A stretch of DNA of 64,000 bases from Floccularia luteovirens (lineage: Eukaryota > Basidiomycota > Agaricomycetes > Agaricales > Squamanitaceae), in assembly GCA_009739215.1 (NCBI GenBank), contig VSJF01000010.1, forward strand, positions 558,001-622,000. The letters are read 5' to 3'. This document shows positions 35,338 to 46,964 of the stretch, piece after piece. A model generated the notes under the pieces. The model was not told the origin of the DNA, ran no database searches, and worked only from the letters and a program-made list of their open reading frames with translations. The stretch's first letter is position 1; the number at the start of each line of letters is the position of its first letter. Position numbers and translations under genes: made by a program.

Positions 35338-36080
35338 TGGTATATAAGCATTCAACAGTAGCCGTACATATGACAACAACATTTGTTTTTCTAGAAGGGA
35401 TTGTCATATATACCACCTTTGTCTTGAGAATATTGTTGATCTCACGTCGTTTCCCTCAGCCACGTACGCTCCTCATTTGTATGCACAACTACATGGTGGC
35501 ATCAGCCTGAGAGGCTCTTACCATTGGGGACTCTTAAATCCTTTACGGAGAACTTATGCTTAATAAATCAAGTTTACAAAATGTCCTATCGGCCGAAATC
35601 CGCAGTATCCGAGGGCGATTCAGGTGAAGAGTGTGAAATATATGAATCCGACTGATTGGGAAGGAATTTTGTTTCGGTGACGCGTGAATTGTAGCGTATG
35701 TTTATCATGAATCAGAGTTGATTGCATGGTGTGATGAAAAGACTGTCTCCTTCACAGACACATTCAAGCTATGATTCTTTAAGCTTTAGCCTCCGGATCG
35801 ACAATTGAAAAGGCGTTCACGAGATCATTACTACCCCCGCTTGCTTCCTACATGTCAGGGTAACTATTACACGAACAATAGTGGTAATAACTCACAGGTG
35901 GTTGCCACTCAAACACCCTGGAGAGAAGCCGTACGGACATGGGTTGAGGCTAAATGGTTTGAAATTTGGTCATAGGAACACACTCACTCCGTGCTTTCAC
36001 ATACACGCGTAATAAACAAACAAACAAAAAAAATTCTGACACAATTGATCTAAATATAAGGGACTCCATCTTATCTCGTT

Positions 36081-36089
36081 ATCTGATAA
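36081..36089 (+). promoter_or_regulatory. ATCTGATAA motif (iron-GATA type)
   Basis: Exact copy of the nine-base motif found three times in the FTR1/FET3 promoter. It lies in TTATCTGATAAG, 112 bases before a small open frame and about 600 bases past the FTR1 stop. A single copy can occur by chance. Confidence 0.4.
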
Positions 36090-36200
36090 GCCACGCTGTC
36101 CTCGGATCCTGCTGCTGCCACTTTCCATTTACCCGATATTTTTTCCTTCCAACATTCCACGTATACAATTAAGTACGACCCTTCTCATACATTACAGCAC

Positions 36201-36341
36201 ATGCCGACAAATTCTATACCACCGGTTAATCATTCGTACTCTCGGGGATTCGGCACCCCTCGTACGAGGGTAAAATTTTCCGTGTATTATGTCCCGTGGT
36301 GTCATCTTAAAGCTAACGTTTACCACATACCACCTTCTTAA
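36201..36341 (+). other. Small open frame behind a GATA site (46 codons)
   Basis: ATG CCG ACA begins a frame MPTNSIPPVNHSYSRGFGT that stops at 36339-36341. A possible donor (gtaaaa) follows after RTR. A C/T-rich leader precedes it. I cannot assign it to a family; it may be the first exon of a lost or unrecognised gene, or chance. Confidence 0.25.
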
Positions 36342-36678
36342 AACTCCACCTATCTGATTTTTCTCATCGTATCTTCCATTCCTTCGCACAATAATTTGAC
36401 CCCAAAAATTAATTTTATTCAACTCGTGTTTTGCGCCGAAGGTTTTTTCATAATTCATCACAAAGTCTCTCGGTATTTAGTAGGGCCCAGCTTCATCCGA
36501 AATTATGTAGAGGAGTGGCACCATAATAATTTGGCCATCACGGACATGAACGTTTGAACAGTAGAGAGGAATACAAATAAAATTCATTGTTAAACATGTA
36601 GAAATTTACTCATGATCATGCTACAGAAGCCAGCAGTTTCTGCGGTATATCTTTTGTTTTCTTCAAGTCATACCTGCT

Positions 36679-38579
36679 TCACCGCGGAAGCGTGTCAATC
36701 AATATACCATCTCTGGCACCCGTGTCCGCCTGTTCGCGCTCCTTCCCATCTGAGTTTGCACTCTCGCTTCCATCATCCTTTTCGAGCCTTCCAAGACGGC
36801 GGCGTTCCCCAGCTGCAGATTCTCGACCAAGGAAAGTAGTACGACCCTAGATGAATTATTCATGAATAATGAATGAAGTGGAGTATTCATGGAAACACCT
36901 ACCTCTTTGAATTTCAGATATATCAACACTGCGATGACCGCAAGCCAGTAGAAGATATATGATAAAATTGTTCCAACTTTTCAAATGGCTCAGTTGAGGT
37001 AATGAAGAGAGGAAAATGTACTTACAGTTCGCGCTATTTGTCCACCCAAAAATAGCAGCAAAGATAGACCATCCCTGCACGAGTAAGGATTCAGTCGAGT
37101 TATCAAAGACTTCTTACAGAACACCCACTTGGCCATCCAGTTTGTTCTCTGGGTTGCAACAATTCAAATGCCATACACTCCCTTGTACTCTGTATGAACC
37201 CGGACCGTCCCCTGCAGCATCCGCATCACCAGCTTCTGGACCTAGAATTTGATTGAACCTGTTTTCTTCGAATGCACCAACCGCTTTGGAGAATAGCCCT
37301 GCTCCGATCAGGAGTAGTAGGTTCGTTATGGTTATAAGGAAAATTGTTAATGCTGTGGAGCGGAGTGTCAGATAATATATCATCCCAAAGAAGGGTTACA
37401 TTTACTGCTCCTGCTGGCAAATTCGTAAATCAAGAAGCCACACAACAGGCCACATACTAATCCCACGATTGCAGCAATGGGGATTGACGTGGCTGGTTGT
37501 CCAAGAGAGACACCACCAACGAAGATTACAGCTTCCATACCTATTGATTATTTGTCAGAAGTACATGTAGGGCAACAGAATATGAGCTCACCTTCTCGCA
37601 GCACAGTGATCAATGGCAAAATAAACAAGGCCCATTTTCCGGTTTTCGTGCTTCGGTCGACATCTTGGTAGGTCCACGGAGTTAGAAATAATACGACGAT
37701 TAGAAAATAACTTACTTTTCCCATCGAAAGCGCGTTGCAACTTGATTCGCCACTTCGCTTTAGCTAGATGGGCAGAAACAGAGTTGAGAACGAAGAGTTA
37801 AAGGACATATGTGAGAAAGCTGAGCGGGGATATTTTATCTCAAAACAGCGGAATATGTGCATATATGCGGATAAATGAGAGGATCAGGGTCTCAATTTCA
37901 AATGCAAGTCCCGGGAGAAAAGAGCCAGTCCTGGAAGCGCCCCAAACATAAACAGATACTGACCACGATCCATTTTGAGCATAGTGATACCCATCACAAA
38001 TATCATTATAGACGCAATGAGTTCAAATATACCTGTTTTACAACTGTTAGGTTGACAGGTAGAAGGGAAGTGAACTGAATATTGCCTACCTTCCCAGAGT
38101 GCTTCGGACCGAGCCCAGAGGTCTGAGGCCTTCGTGAACCATACCGCAATGAAACTAGAATGTGCAAGGATCAGTACGTTGACGTTAGAAGAAGATGCGA
38201 GACTAACGCAGCACCAATGGCTAAAGCAACAAAGAGTCCCAGTCCTGCGCCTAAAAAGATCTATTGCATAAGTTTAGTATTAGAGTTCTAGGAAGCAGCT
38301 GTCAAAAAGTACTTGGAATCTCAATTTACGTATCAGGCGGCGCTGGTTGACGGCAGCAGCCTCTTCTTGGGCGATATCGTCCACTTCGTTAGGAGGGTCA
38401 TCTTCCTTGCTTACTGTGCCATCAGCAGCAGGAGAGGGTGGTGCGATGAGGCGACGTTTGCGAGGCTCGCTAACAATCTGTTCTGCAAGTCCAAGGAGAA
38501 CAGAGACGATGATTGCGGCCTCAAGGGTCTCACGAAAGACGATGAAAAAGATGGGAACTGAAAACAAATTTCTAGTCAT
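36679..38579 (-). CDS. FTR1: High-affinity iron permease Ftr1
   Basis: Plasma-membrane Fe(III) permease that works in a complex with the Fet3 ferroxidase encoded next door. The N-terminal helix has VFRETLEAAIIVSVLL with the first REXXE iron motif; the second, LREGMEAVIFVGGVSLGQ, is split by an intron. Other helices include FLGAGLGLFVALAIGAAF, FELIASIMIFVMGITML, ALFILPLITV, LTIFLITITNLLLLIGAGLF and FGTILSYIFYWLAVIAVLIYL. Family blocks KAKW, DRSTKTGKWALF and GQGWSIFAAIFGWTNSAN are intact. The Glu/Arg-rich cytosolic tail ends LIDTLPR. About ten exons, one intron of over 200 bases, and no frame break. Confidence 0.95.
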
Positions 38580-38721
38580 TGGGGAGCGGGGAGGGGAGGG
38601 AGAATAAAGAAAGGAGAAATGGAAAGCATGGATATAAGAGTGTGGAGATCCAGAGCGAAAACCGAAGATGAGAAAGGGTTAGGACGAGATGACAGTCTAA
38701 AATAGGCGACCCGTGCCGGTT

Positions 38722-38730
38722 ATCTGATAA
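38722..38730 (+). promoter_or_regulatory. Iron-GATA site 1 (ATCTGATAA)
   Basis: First of three exact copies in the FTR1/FET3 promoter. The known consensus for Urbs1/SRE/Fep1-type iron repressors is ATCWGATAA. Nearest to the FTR1 start of the three (about 143 bases). Confidence 0.75.
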
Positions 38731-38758
38731 GAACATGTGAGAGATCTTTTGGGGTGCA

Positions 38759-38767
38759 ATCTGATAA
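38759..38767 (+). promoter_or_regulatory. Iron-GATA site 2 (ATCTGATAA)
   Basis: Same orientation as site 1, 37 bases downstream. It lies between the two divergent genes and could serve both. Confidence 0.75.
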
Positions 38768-38817
38768 GATCTATCCTCGGAATGCTCGGAACAGAGATGC
38801 CGGTTTCCTGTTATCAC

Positions 38818-38826
38818 TTATCAGAT
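38818..38826 (-). promoter_or_regulatory. Iron-GATA site 3 (ATCTGATAA on minus strand)
   Basis: Opposite orientation to sites 1 and 2 and 87 bases from the FET3 start codon. A TTATC half-site sits seven bases before it. Confidence 0.75.
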
Positions 38827-38913
38827 TACGGAAATGTCTATTCTTGCCCTTCATCCTCCCTGCTACTATTCTCTTAAAAGATTCGCTAAAGCCATGCTTC
38901 CCTTTTGCCCGCC

Positions 38914-41407
38914 ATGTTTACCCCAAATCTTCCAAAAGCCCTTGCGCTGGCCCTCTCCATGCTCCCCCACATTGCGCTTGCTGGCGTCCACGAACAATGG
39001 TGGAATATTACTTATGTCCAAGATGTCAATCCTGACGGCCTTTTCCCCCGCCGTGTTATTGGCGTGAACAATACCTGGCCGTTTGTTATTATTATTGTAT
39101 AGTGTCACCCCCTACTAAGAAAAAAATATAGACCTCCACCGCTTGATGTCAACACAACAGACTCCCTAGTACTTCATGTAACAAACTCACTAGATGTACC
39201 AACCACACTTCACCACCATGGCATGTTTTTCACGAACTCTACGTGGATGGACGGTGCTTTTGGGGTTTCAGAATGGTAATCCCCTTACGTCACTGCAATT
39301 AAACCATTTTTTATCTACCACCAAATCAGTGGTATTCCTCCAGGTGCACAATTCGATTACGTTGTGCCAATCAATTCCTCTGGACAATGGGGCACATATT
39401 GGGTACATTCGCATGCGCTAGTATGTTTCAGTTTTTTGGTTGTATCGGGGCCGAATAATAACCTTGCTTATAGGGTCAATACGTTGACGGCTTGCGAGCC
39501 CCACTACTTCTTCACCCCCCTCAAGAACCACATGGTGCCTCTTATGACGCAGAGTATACAGTTGTGCTTGGTGACTGGTACCACGCAGAGCACGCCCCGC
39601 TGATCAACCGTTTCATCAGCATTGGAAACCCTGGAGGCGCAGAGCCTGTCCCTGGTGAATATATGATTCATCAAACATTATCAACTTGGCTCATCCGTGC
39701 CGTGTCTACCAGATGCGGCCCTTGTATACTTTGCTCAAAATGAAACATACCTTCCACCTATTGCAGGAACCTCGCCTGTCTCTGGAACAAGTATACTGGG
39801 AACAAATAATCAAGTGGGCTTCAACGAAAACGCAACTTTACCCTTTGAGGCAGGCAAAACATATCGTCTGCGTATTGTAAACACTTCTGGGTTTGCAGCA
39901 TTCTTTTTCTGGATCGATGGTCACGATATGAGGATAATCGAAGTTGACGGAGTGAGATCACTATCATTCTTTAATTTGATAGGCGTGACTAACAGTTCAT
40001 CCAAGGTTGATGTCGAAGAATCCCCAATTGACCTGTTGAGCGTAACTGTAGCTCAACGTTATTCAGTGCTCGTTACTGCTCGCAATGACACCACTGCACA
40101 AAATTGGGTAATTCATGCCAACATGGACACTGACATGTTCGACACTGTACCAGATGCGCTTAACCCTAGTGCGTACTATCATATATGTGTCTCTTTCTAT
40201 GATATATGCTCACTTACAACTAACATTTGCAGATGTTACTTCTTCTATAACCTATGTCCCTTCCGTGCCCCCCACCGACCTTGGAACTGTCGACAACTAC
40301 CACGACGTGGATGACCTTGCCCTTGTGCCCGTCGCTCCACTTGCTGCACCCCCAGCAACTGTCACAATCCCGCTTCTTGTAAGCTTCGACACATTGTCTG
40401 ATGGGACAAATCGAGCGATGTTCAATGAAGTCACATTCAATACCCCTGTCGTCCCTGCAGTATTCTCCGCGCTCACTTTAGGCAGTAACTGCGACAGTTC
40501 AAAGCGCATATGGTCCACAGACATGGGTTCTCAACCGTGGCGACGTCGTTGACTTGGTTGTTATGAACGGAGATGCTGGGAAGCATCCTTTGTGAGTTTC
40601 ATCAAATGTATGCGTCAAATTTATACAACTAACTTTTGCTTTCTCTTCTCCCTCAAACCATAGCCACTTGCATGGACACAAGGCCCAGATTGTTGGACGC
40701 TCGACGGATTATACTTCCTCTGACCCATTGCTCAATCCTCCCATCGTCGAAGGTCAAATGAACCCAATACGCAGAGATACAGTACAAATTCCTATCAGGT
40801 CATAGTGCAACATTAAGAATGGTCGCTGACAACCCAGGGGTCTGGCTTTTCCATTGTACGTGAGGTATTGCCACCTACTTTAACTTCATCATCTAATTGA
40901 ACGGATCCTAAAAGGTCATATTGAATGGCATCTTGAAGCTGGTCTCGCAATCCAACTAATTGAAGCACCTTTGGATTTGCAGGCTGCTGCTTCCTCTGCC
41001 ATAAATCCTCATGCGCCACCTCAAGCTATGTACTCACATTGCAGCGCTTTGAATCAACCATTCTCGGGTAATGCGGCAGGACATGCATCTGTTGATGACC
41101 TCAGTGGACTCACACTCGGGCCATTCCCACAAGTGGTTGGATGGCATCCACGAGGCATCGGTGCTCTTGCTGGGCGCGTAAATATCTATTCCTGCATTTT
41201 TTGGTATTGACCAAATCGGTTTTATATATAAATAGGTGCATACTTGCCGCCGTTTTCGGAATGGCATCAGTGGTGTGGTATGCCCTCGGTGGACACGGGA
41301 CAGATGCTGAGATGGAACGTGAGGTGCGCGCCGCTATCCTTGCAAAAGAAGAACGCAAGCGTGCGGGATTGAGAGGGAGATTGGGAGGTATACTAGGGAA
41401 AAAGTGA
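38914..41407 (+). CDS. FET3: Multicopper ferroxidase Fet3
   Basis: Membrane-anchored multicopper oxidase that converts Fe(II) to Fe(III) for Ftr1. Exons run 38914-39080, 39132-39275, 39330-39420, 39474-39654, 39713-39951, 40006-40168, 40233-40591, 40664-40855, 40915-41173 and 41236-41407. A signal peptide is followed by copper sites TTLHHHGMF, GTYWVHSH, HPFHLHGHK and HCHIEWHLEAGL. The C-terminal helix CILAAVFGMASVVWYALG anchors it with a basic cytosolic tail. Two one-base breaks, near 40490 (AAC-T-GCG) and 40794 (CCT-A-TCA), each cured by dropping one base. The last intron needs a GC donor at 41174 to join LAG to CILAAV. Divergent from FTR1. Confidence 0.93.
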
Positions 41408-41981
41408 CGTGGAGCTCAAAAACTTGAAGTTGGGACTCGGAGGATACAATAAATTCGACGTGCTTCATGTCAAGATATCATGTATTTTTTTCATATTTAC
41501 ATCGCATTTGCATTCAATGAAATCCGTTGGACGAATTTTTCAAGCAGTTGTGGAACTTCCGGTGATTGTCACTTGCTTGGGGACTGTTGGATCCCTAGAC
41601 GTAAAAAAATAGTCTTATGGGACTATCAACAAATTTCTTTTCAAACTTAATGATATATGAACATGGGATCTGCAGGGATAAAGGTCTCTACTGGAACTGT
41701 CGTGTCTTGCAAGTCGGGCTTGGTTGAGCTGGGTTCGAATTTTGGACCTGACACCAATAATACTCTAAGCGCCTGCAGTGAAATACCTTAATACTGGCCA
41801 GATACTCGTTGAAGTTCATGCTGACAGATTCATTTTAGAAAATGATTTCTTGTATCTACAAAAAAGAAATGGTTGATTGATTCTAAAAAAAAACGCTTTG
41901 AGTAAGTAATACAGTGCTTCTATCATAGGAAGACACATTAGTGGTGTAAGTTTTTTGATTCTTTCTCCCGTGATGACCTGC
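41408..41981. other. Convergent intergenic region FET3 / ATP-citrate lyase
   Basis: Holds the 3' UTRs of both genes. The short GGTTCGAATTT near 41731 looks like a tRNA B-box but no tRNA fold surrounds it. Confidence 0.4.
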
Positions 41982-44900
41982 CTACTGCATGCGTCCCAGT
42001 ACTCTCGGGTGGGACACATCTGCCATGTTAATGAAGATATCATCTGCGGGATGGCGGTACAACGGTGCGCGTAACCTCTTCTGGTCAAGATGATGCCCAA
42101 TAAAACCGATACTCCGCCCAAGCACGAACAAGCCGTTCAGTGTGCCAATCTTAATGTATTCCTCTGCTTCCTCTGGGGTGAAAGCGCCAGAGTCACGTAG
42201 GAGATCAACGAAACACACAGCGATGCAGCCGTCAACGTTGAGAATAAGCTGAAATACAATGAGGTTCCGGACACTGGAACGAAAAGAATTGACACGCACA
42301 GTATCCTTCTTTGACGTTGTCACTTTTTCGACAGCAAGAGCATAATCCAACAAGCTATGACTAGGGAAGTTCTTGCGCACATATTCTTTGACTAGCTCGA
42401 CACGCAGATCAGGATTGTTGACACTCTTTATCTTGTGTCCGATACCACTGACTGTCATATTCATCAGAACGCAGTTAAACATAAGATGTGAATGGACGTA
42501 CTCAGTTTGTTTGCTTTCCTAGAATTGTCCACAAACTCTCTTGGTGTCAATCCTGTATCACGCGCACCAGAGAACATAGCAGCCGCTTCATCCAATGCAC
42601 CTCCGAATCGGCTACCAATAGTCAAAAGACCGGACGCCAACGATGAAATGAGGTCCTTTCCAGCACGGGTAGCAACAATAGTATTCATAGCACCGGAAAC
42701 AGCAGGGCCATGGTCAGCAGTTAGCATTAATACCATCTCAATGAATTTAGTCGCCCAAGGTGGAAGACCTATGTAAAACAAGCGTTAAATGACAATCGGT
42801 TCATTCGGGCGAAATAGACGAACGGCGTTTGAACCATAATAAACTGACAACACCACCGAGGCCAATGTCCTCCTTGAAAACATCCGATATGCGCATACCT
42901 GCATAAAGGAGTTCTTGCCCACGCTCATCTGAGATCGTCGAAATGAATGCGGCTGGTTTCCGGATAAGTCCAAGTTCCTATAAAGCGTAGTGGTAAATAC
43001 AATGTTGGAGAATAACAGAAAAAAGATGAACCTGAGCCCATTTATAGTCCATTGGAATAACTGGGGGGTCGCTTTCTTTTTGAGGCCTGATGGTACCAGC
43101 CCTGACGAGTCTCTCATAGGTCTCTTTCAAAACACGTGGGAGCTCCTCAAAAGTGTCAGGGACAATGAAACCAGCTTCGCGCATAGCATTGTTCTTCGCG
43201 TCTGCGGTCTCGAGATCGCTGTTGGCCATGCTGCCTGCGTGTCCGAATTGCACCTCAGTCGTGAACATCTTTGCACAGGTCCCTATTGCCCATGCCACGA
43301 TCGGCTTTTTGATCTTTCCAGCTTTGACCGCTTCAATCACACGATATTCCTCGACTCCACCAACCTCACCCAATAGAACTAGCATATGACAATCGGAATC
43401 TGCTTCATAGCGCAAGAGATGGTCGATAAAGGTCGAACCGGGATATCTATCACCACCAATGGCGATACCCTCATAGGTTCCGTTTGTGACGAGGGAAAGA
43501 ATGTTGTTCAATTCATTTGACATGCCACCAGACTTCGAAACGTAGCCCACAGAACCAGCACGGTACAACTTAGAGGCAATTATGTTGTCCATCATACTAC
43601 AGATTTTGTTTCAGCGTGGTCGGTCTATGCAGAACAAATATAACAGGACATACCCTCCAGAGTTACCAATCCTAAAGCATCCAGGTTTGATGCCGCCGAC
43701 AGTGGCTGGTCCAATGATCAATACACCTTGGCTCACGGCCTTCCACAAAATTTCCCGGGCATGTCTTTCTGGTACGCCTTCTGCAATCAGCGCAATGCTC
43801 TTGATCTGGGGGTGTTCCATGCATTCGAGGGTGCTTGCATATACGCTACGACTACTCGCGAAGTTGACGACAACATCAACTTCCGGATGCTTGTGTACCG
43901 CCTCACCTACGGTAGTATACACGGGCAAAAGCGTTTCTTTGGTTCCCCAATAGAACTTTTGAATATGGTGTCCACCGAAAGGATAGATCATTGCTGCAAC
44001 ACTTGGTGTCTTTCGTCCGCAAGAGTAGTCAAAGTCAAGCATTCCTTGAATTGCACGGGGTTGTAAGCCATACACAAAACTCCTTGTATTCTCGTCAAAT
44101 GGCCTATACGAAGGTCGCTTAATCGAGGCGCCAGTTTCGAAATGTACAATCTGGTCAGAGGGCTGCGTGCGTTCTCCGTCAGCATGAATGGCCCCTACAC
44201 TGTCATCGGGTCCAGAGGGGGTAACAGCTGTGACTTGTGCAGGGGGCGTTCCAGGTTGTACGCTTCTCAGCCCACCGTCAAGGCCAAGCTTTGCTTTCGT
44301 CTTGTTAATATCAATACCCAGTGCCAGAGGAACGATTTCTGTGATGTGAGTGTCCGGACCGAATACCCGGATTGGCACACCTAGACTTTCACCGAGGAGG
44401 CGCATGGCCTTGAGACCTTCCTGGTAATTAGGACCTCCTCTACGGACGAATATTTTAACGCCGTGGGCTATCAAGGGACTCTTATATTCTTGAAGGGCAC
44501 GGATGATTCCTTTAAAAGTTGCTGCAACATTAGTGAAGTTCGCAATACCACCTCCGATAATCAATATTTTTCCTTTAGGATTTGGTTGTCCACGTGTCAT
44601 GAGGTCAACTACGGAAAATGGATGAGTATATGCATTGTCTGAGCCGACATCAACGCACGGATAGTTTTAGCATACTCGTAAGTTTGTCCTTCTGTAGGTG
44701 CACCACTATATTCTCCATAGTTGGCAAGCTCGTTGGCAAAACCATGTGCAGCAATAGCGTCTGAGTAGACCACACTCGCACCTCCACCAGCAACCATAGT
44801 CCACACACGACCGGTGGCATTTAGAACGGTAAGTTTAAGGGATGCGCCAGTGGATCCATCGAGTTTCTGAATATATGCTTCTTCCTTTGTGAGGTCGCGG

Positions 44901-46131
44901 CCGAACGGAGCGGGCCATACCTACAACAAAGTTGAATAATCATACAAAAGCATAGGGAATGAGCACACCATAGGAGGGCCTCGATCCGCTGTCACTTTAC
45001 TTTTCCCTGACACAACTTTTGTTGCATCCGACTCGTTCCTTTCATAAACACTGAGGTCTCGAGCAATCGCCCACTTGGGACCACAAATACTCTCCGCCGT
45101 TTGATCCAATTTAGCCGCCATATCTAGATAACAGACTTGAGGCTCTTTACCCGGCTCCGCATCGAAAACGACCAAGGGATTAATTTCCAAGTAGGCAAAG
45201 TGGAGATCAACATAGACGCTATATAGTCTGATCAGGAAGTCAACCAAGGTGTCCTTTTTCTCAGCAGGTACATGCTTGAGTAGTGTCTCCTCGATGACAG
45301 CACGTGAAGGGAAGGGTTTTGTTACTGGAATTTGAAGAACTAGAGCTTTCGCGTCAACATCTCCGATGTCAACACCTCCCTCGTGTGTGAAGAGGATGGA
45401 GTCGCCTTCACGAGCCGATGTAATGCAAACATAGTATTCGGTGTTGGACGGGTGAGGTAAGAAGGGTTCGATAATGAAATTGTTGAGTGTTCCTGTTATC
45501 GTCTCAACCTAATTGAAGAATTGATTAGATTTATATAGATCACGTGTGACTGTCATTTGCGCGTCCCGCTTAGGAATATGTAAAGATCGGATGGATAGTG
45601 ACAGAGATTGAGGAGGATAATCGATAGAAGATGGTACTGATAGATAAGGTGATAAAATAAAGAGAAGACAAGAAAGCGCATATAGCCAGTGGGACGCGCA
45701 CAAAACCGAAACTTTTGACAAAAGAAAAACAATAAACATTGAGATGGTCCATACTTTTTGTGGTTTCCCTGCACGCTCAGAGATCCATTGCCTGGCTTCT
45801 TCCCATGATTTATTCAATGCGAGGAGACCGGCTTTTCCACGGCGCTTGATTAATTGATCAGGCTTTGCGACAAGCTTTGTATTGTGAACCCATCCAGGGA
45901 GCTTAGAATCTGGAGTGATAGTGTTTGTAGCTGGATCCCAGGAGATCTGGGCAACTTTTGGGGTAGGATACGAAAATTTTGTTTTGACTGTCGCATGCGC
46001 GGCGACGGGGGGCGCACGCTCCAGCCAATAGGCCAAGAGTAACTTTGCATCATACTCGCGAATAGCTAAGGAAGAGGTAGAATTAGTATATATTTCGAAG
46101 ATGATAGTGAGTACAGACCTTTGGAAGACAT
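41982..46131 (-). CDS. ACL1: ATP-citrate synthase (ATP-citrate lyase), single polypeptide
   Basis: Cytosolic enzyme: citrate + CoA + ATP to acetyl-CoA + oxaloacetate, supplying lipid and chromatin acetylation. The first exon is tiny (MSSKA). The N-terminal ATP-grasp half has [31 protein letters not shown] and [14 protein letters not shown]. The middle has [21 protein letters not shown] and the CoA-binding region. The catalytic phosphohistidine lies in [13 protein letters not shown]. The C-terminal citrate-synthase-like part has [35 protein letters not shown] and [22 protein letters not shown]. Basidiomycetes keep the fused animal-type form, whereas ascomycetes split it in two genes. Introns are few and frames clean throughout. 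Confidence 0.96.
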
Positions 46132-46964
46132 GACAGGGAGAAAGGAAAGAAAAAAGATGGAGGATGATATAGACGAATTGGGTTATTTAAAGAAAATTGG
46201 ACTATCCCCCAAAGTTCCCACGGATATGTATGTGTCGTACCATCTCCGATCATATATGCTGTTCCTTCCTGGCGGGGTAGAGAGAGGTTTGATCCATCAT
46301 ATCCCCAAGATATATTTACAGTGTTCGTTGTACTCGGAGTCAGCTTGAGCTTCTAATCGCACCGAATGGATCGCAGTACCTATTAGGCTGTATTATAAGC
46401 GTTTCCAGTTAAACGGGAACAATGCTTAGGCTGTGTAACAAGACATTCCAGAGATGAAAATTTTCAGCTGTTGAAACCATTTATATTTTGAACAGCAATT
46501 TACCAACGAAGCATCTTAACAACATAACAAAGAGTTATTTTGTCAGCACACCACTCACCTGCCCTTCAACTGCCTCAGATAGGTCTTCTACGAAAATTTG
46601 ACAAAACAAGATGATGTAAAATGCGGTGTGGTTTAGGTACAAGATTTCTGCCAGATGATTGGTGGGATGAAGCATAACTTATGAGATCCGTTATTTGCAA
46701 GACCTGCATTATAAATCTCAGGAAAATGCATCAATGCTGTATATTCTTGACAGCTTGTAACACTGTATCCTGACATACACATCAGTGTTAATGGAGATGT
46801 AAACCAAGCGATAGTTGAACCGATAATTAAAGCAAGTATGTGCACACTATTGGAGTGAGTATGTAATAAATCTTGAGGACTATCAGATGGAGAAATGGTC
46901 ATAAACACCAACCTACACACCTTTTTGATGATGTTGACAACCCAAATATATCATATATATACTT
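46132..46964. other. Intergenic: ATP-citrate lyase promoter and mL57-like 3' side
   Basis: No coding exon seen. The first 200 bases belong to the ATP-citrate lyase promoter on the minus strand. Confidence 0.35.

Larger units (their letters stand above)
35338..36678. other. Intergenic region 3' of the pepsin-fold gene and of FTR1
   Basis: A 1.3 kb stretch without a gene I recognise. It contains one iron-type GATA site (36081) and a short open frame at 36201, listed separately. Confidence 0.35.

Noticed and set aside
2444..40795. Programmed +1 frameshifting as a shared mechanism
   Set aside because: The break sites have no common slippery codon or stop context, and several sit in homopolymers, which fits sequence error better.
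41725..41750. B-box-like GGTTCGAATTT downstream of FET3
   Set aside because: No D arm, anticodon stem or acceptor stem could be built around it.
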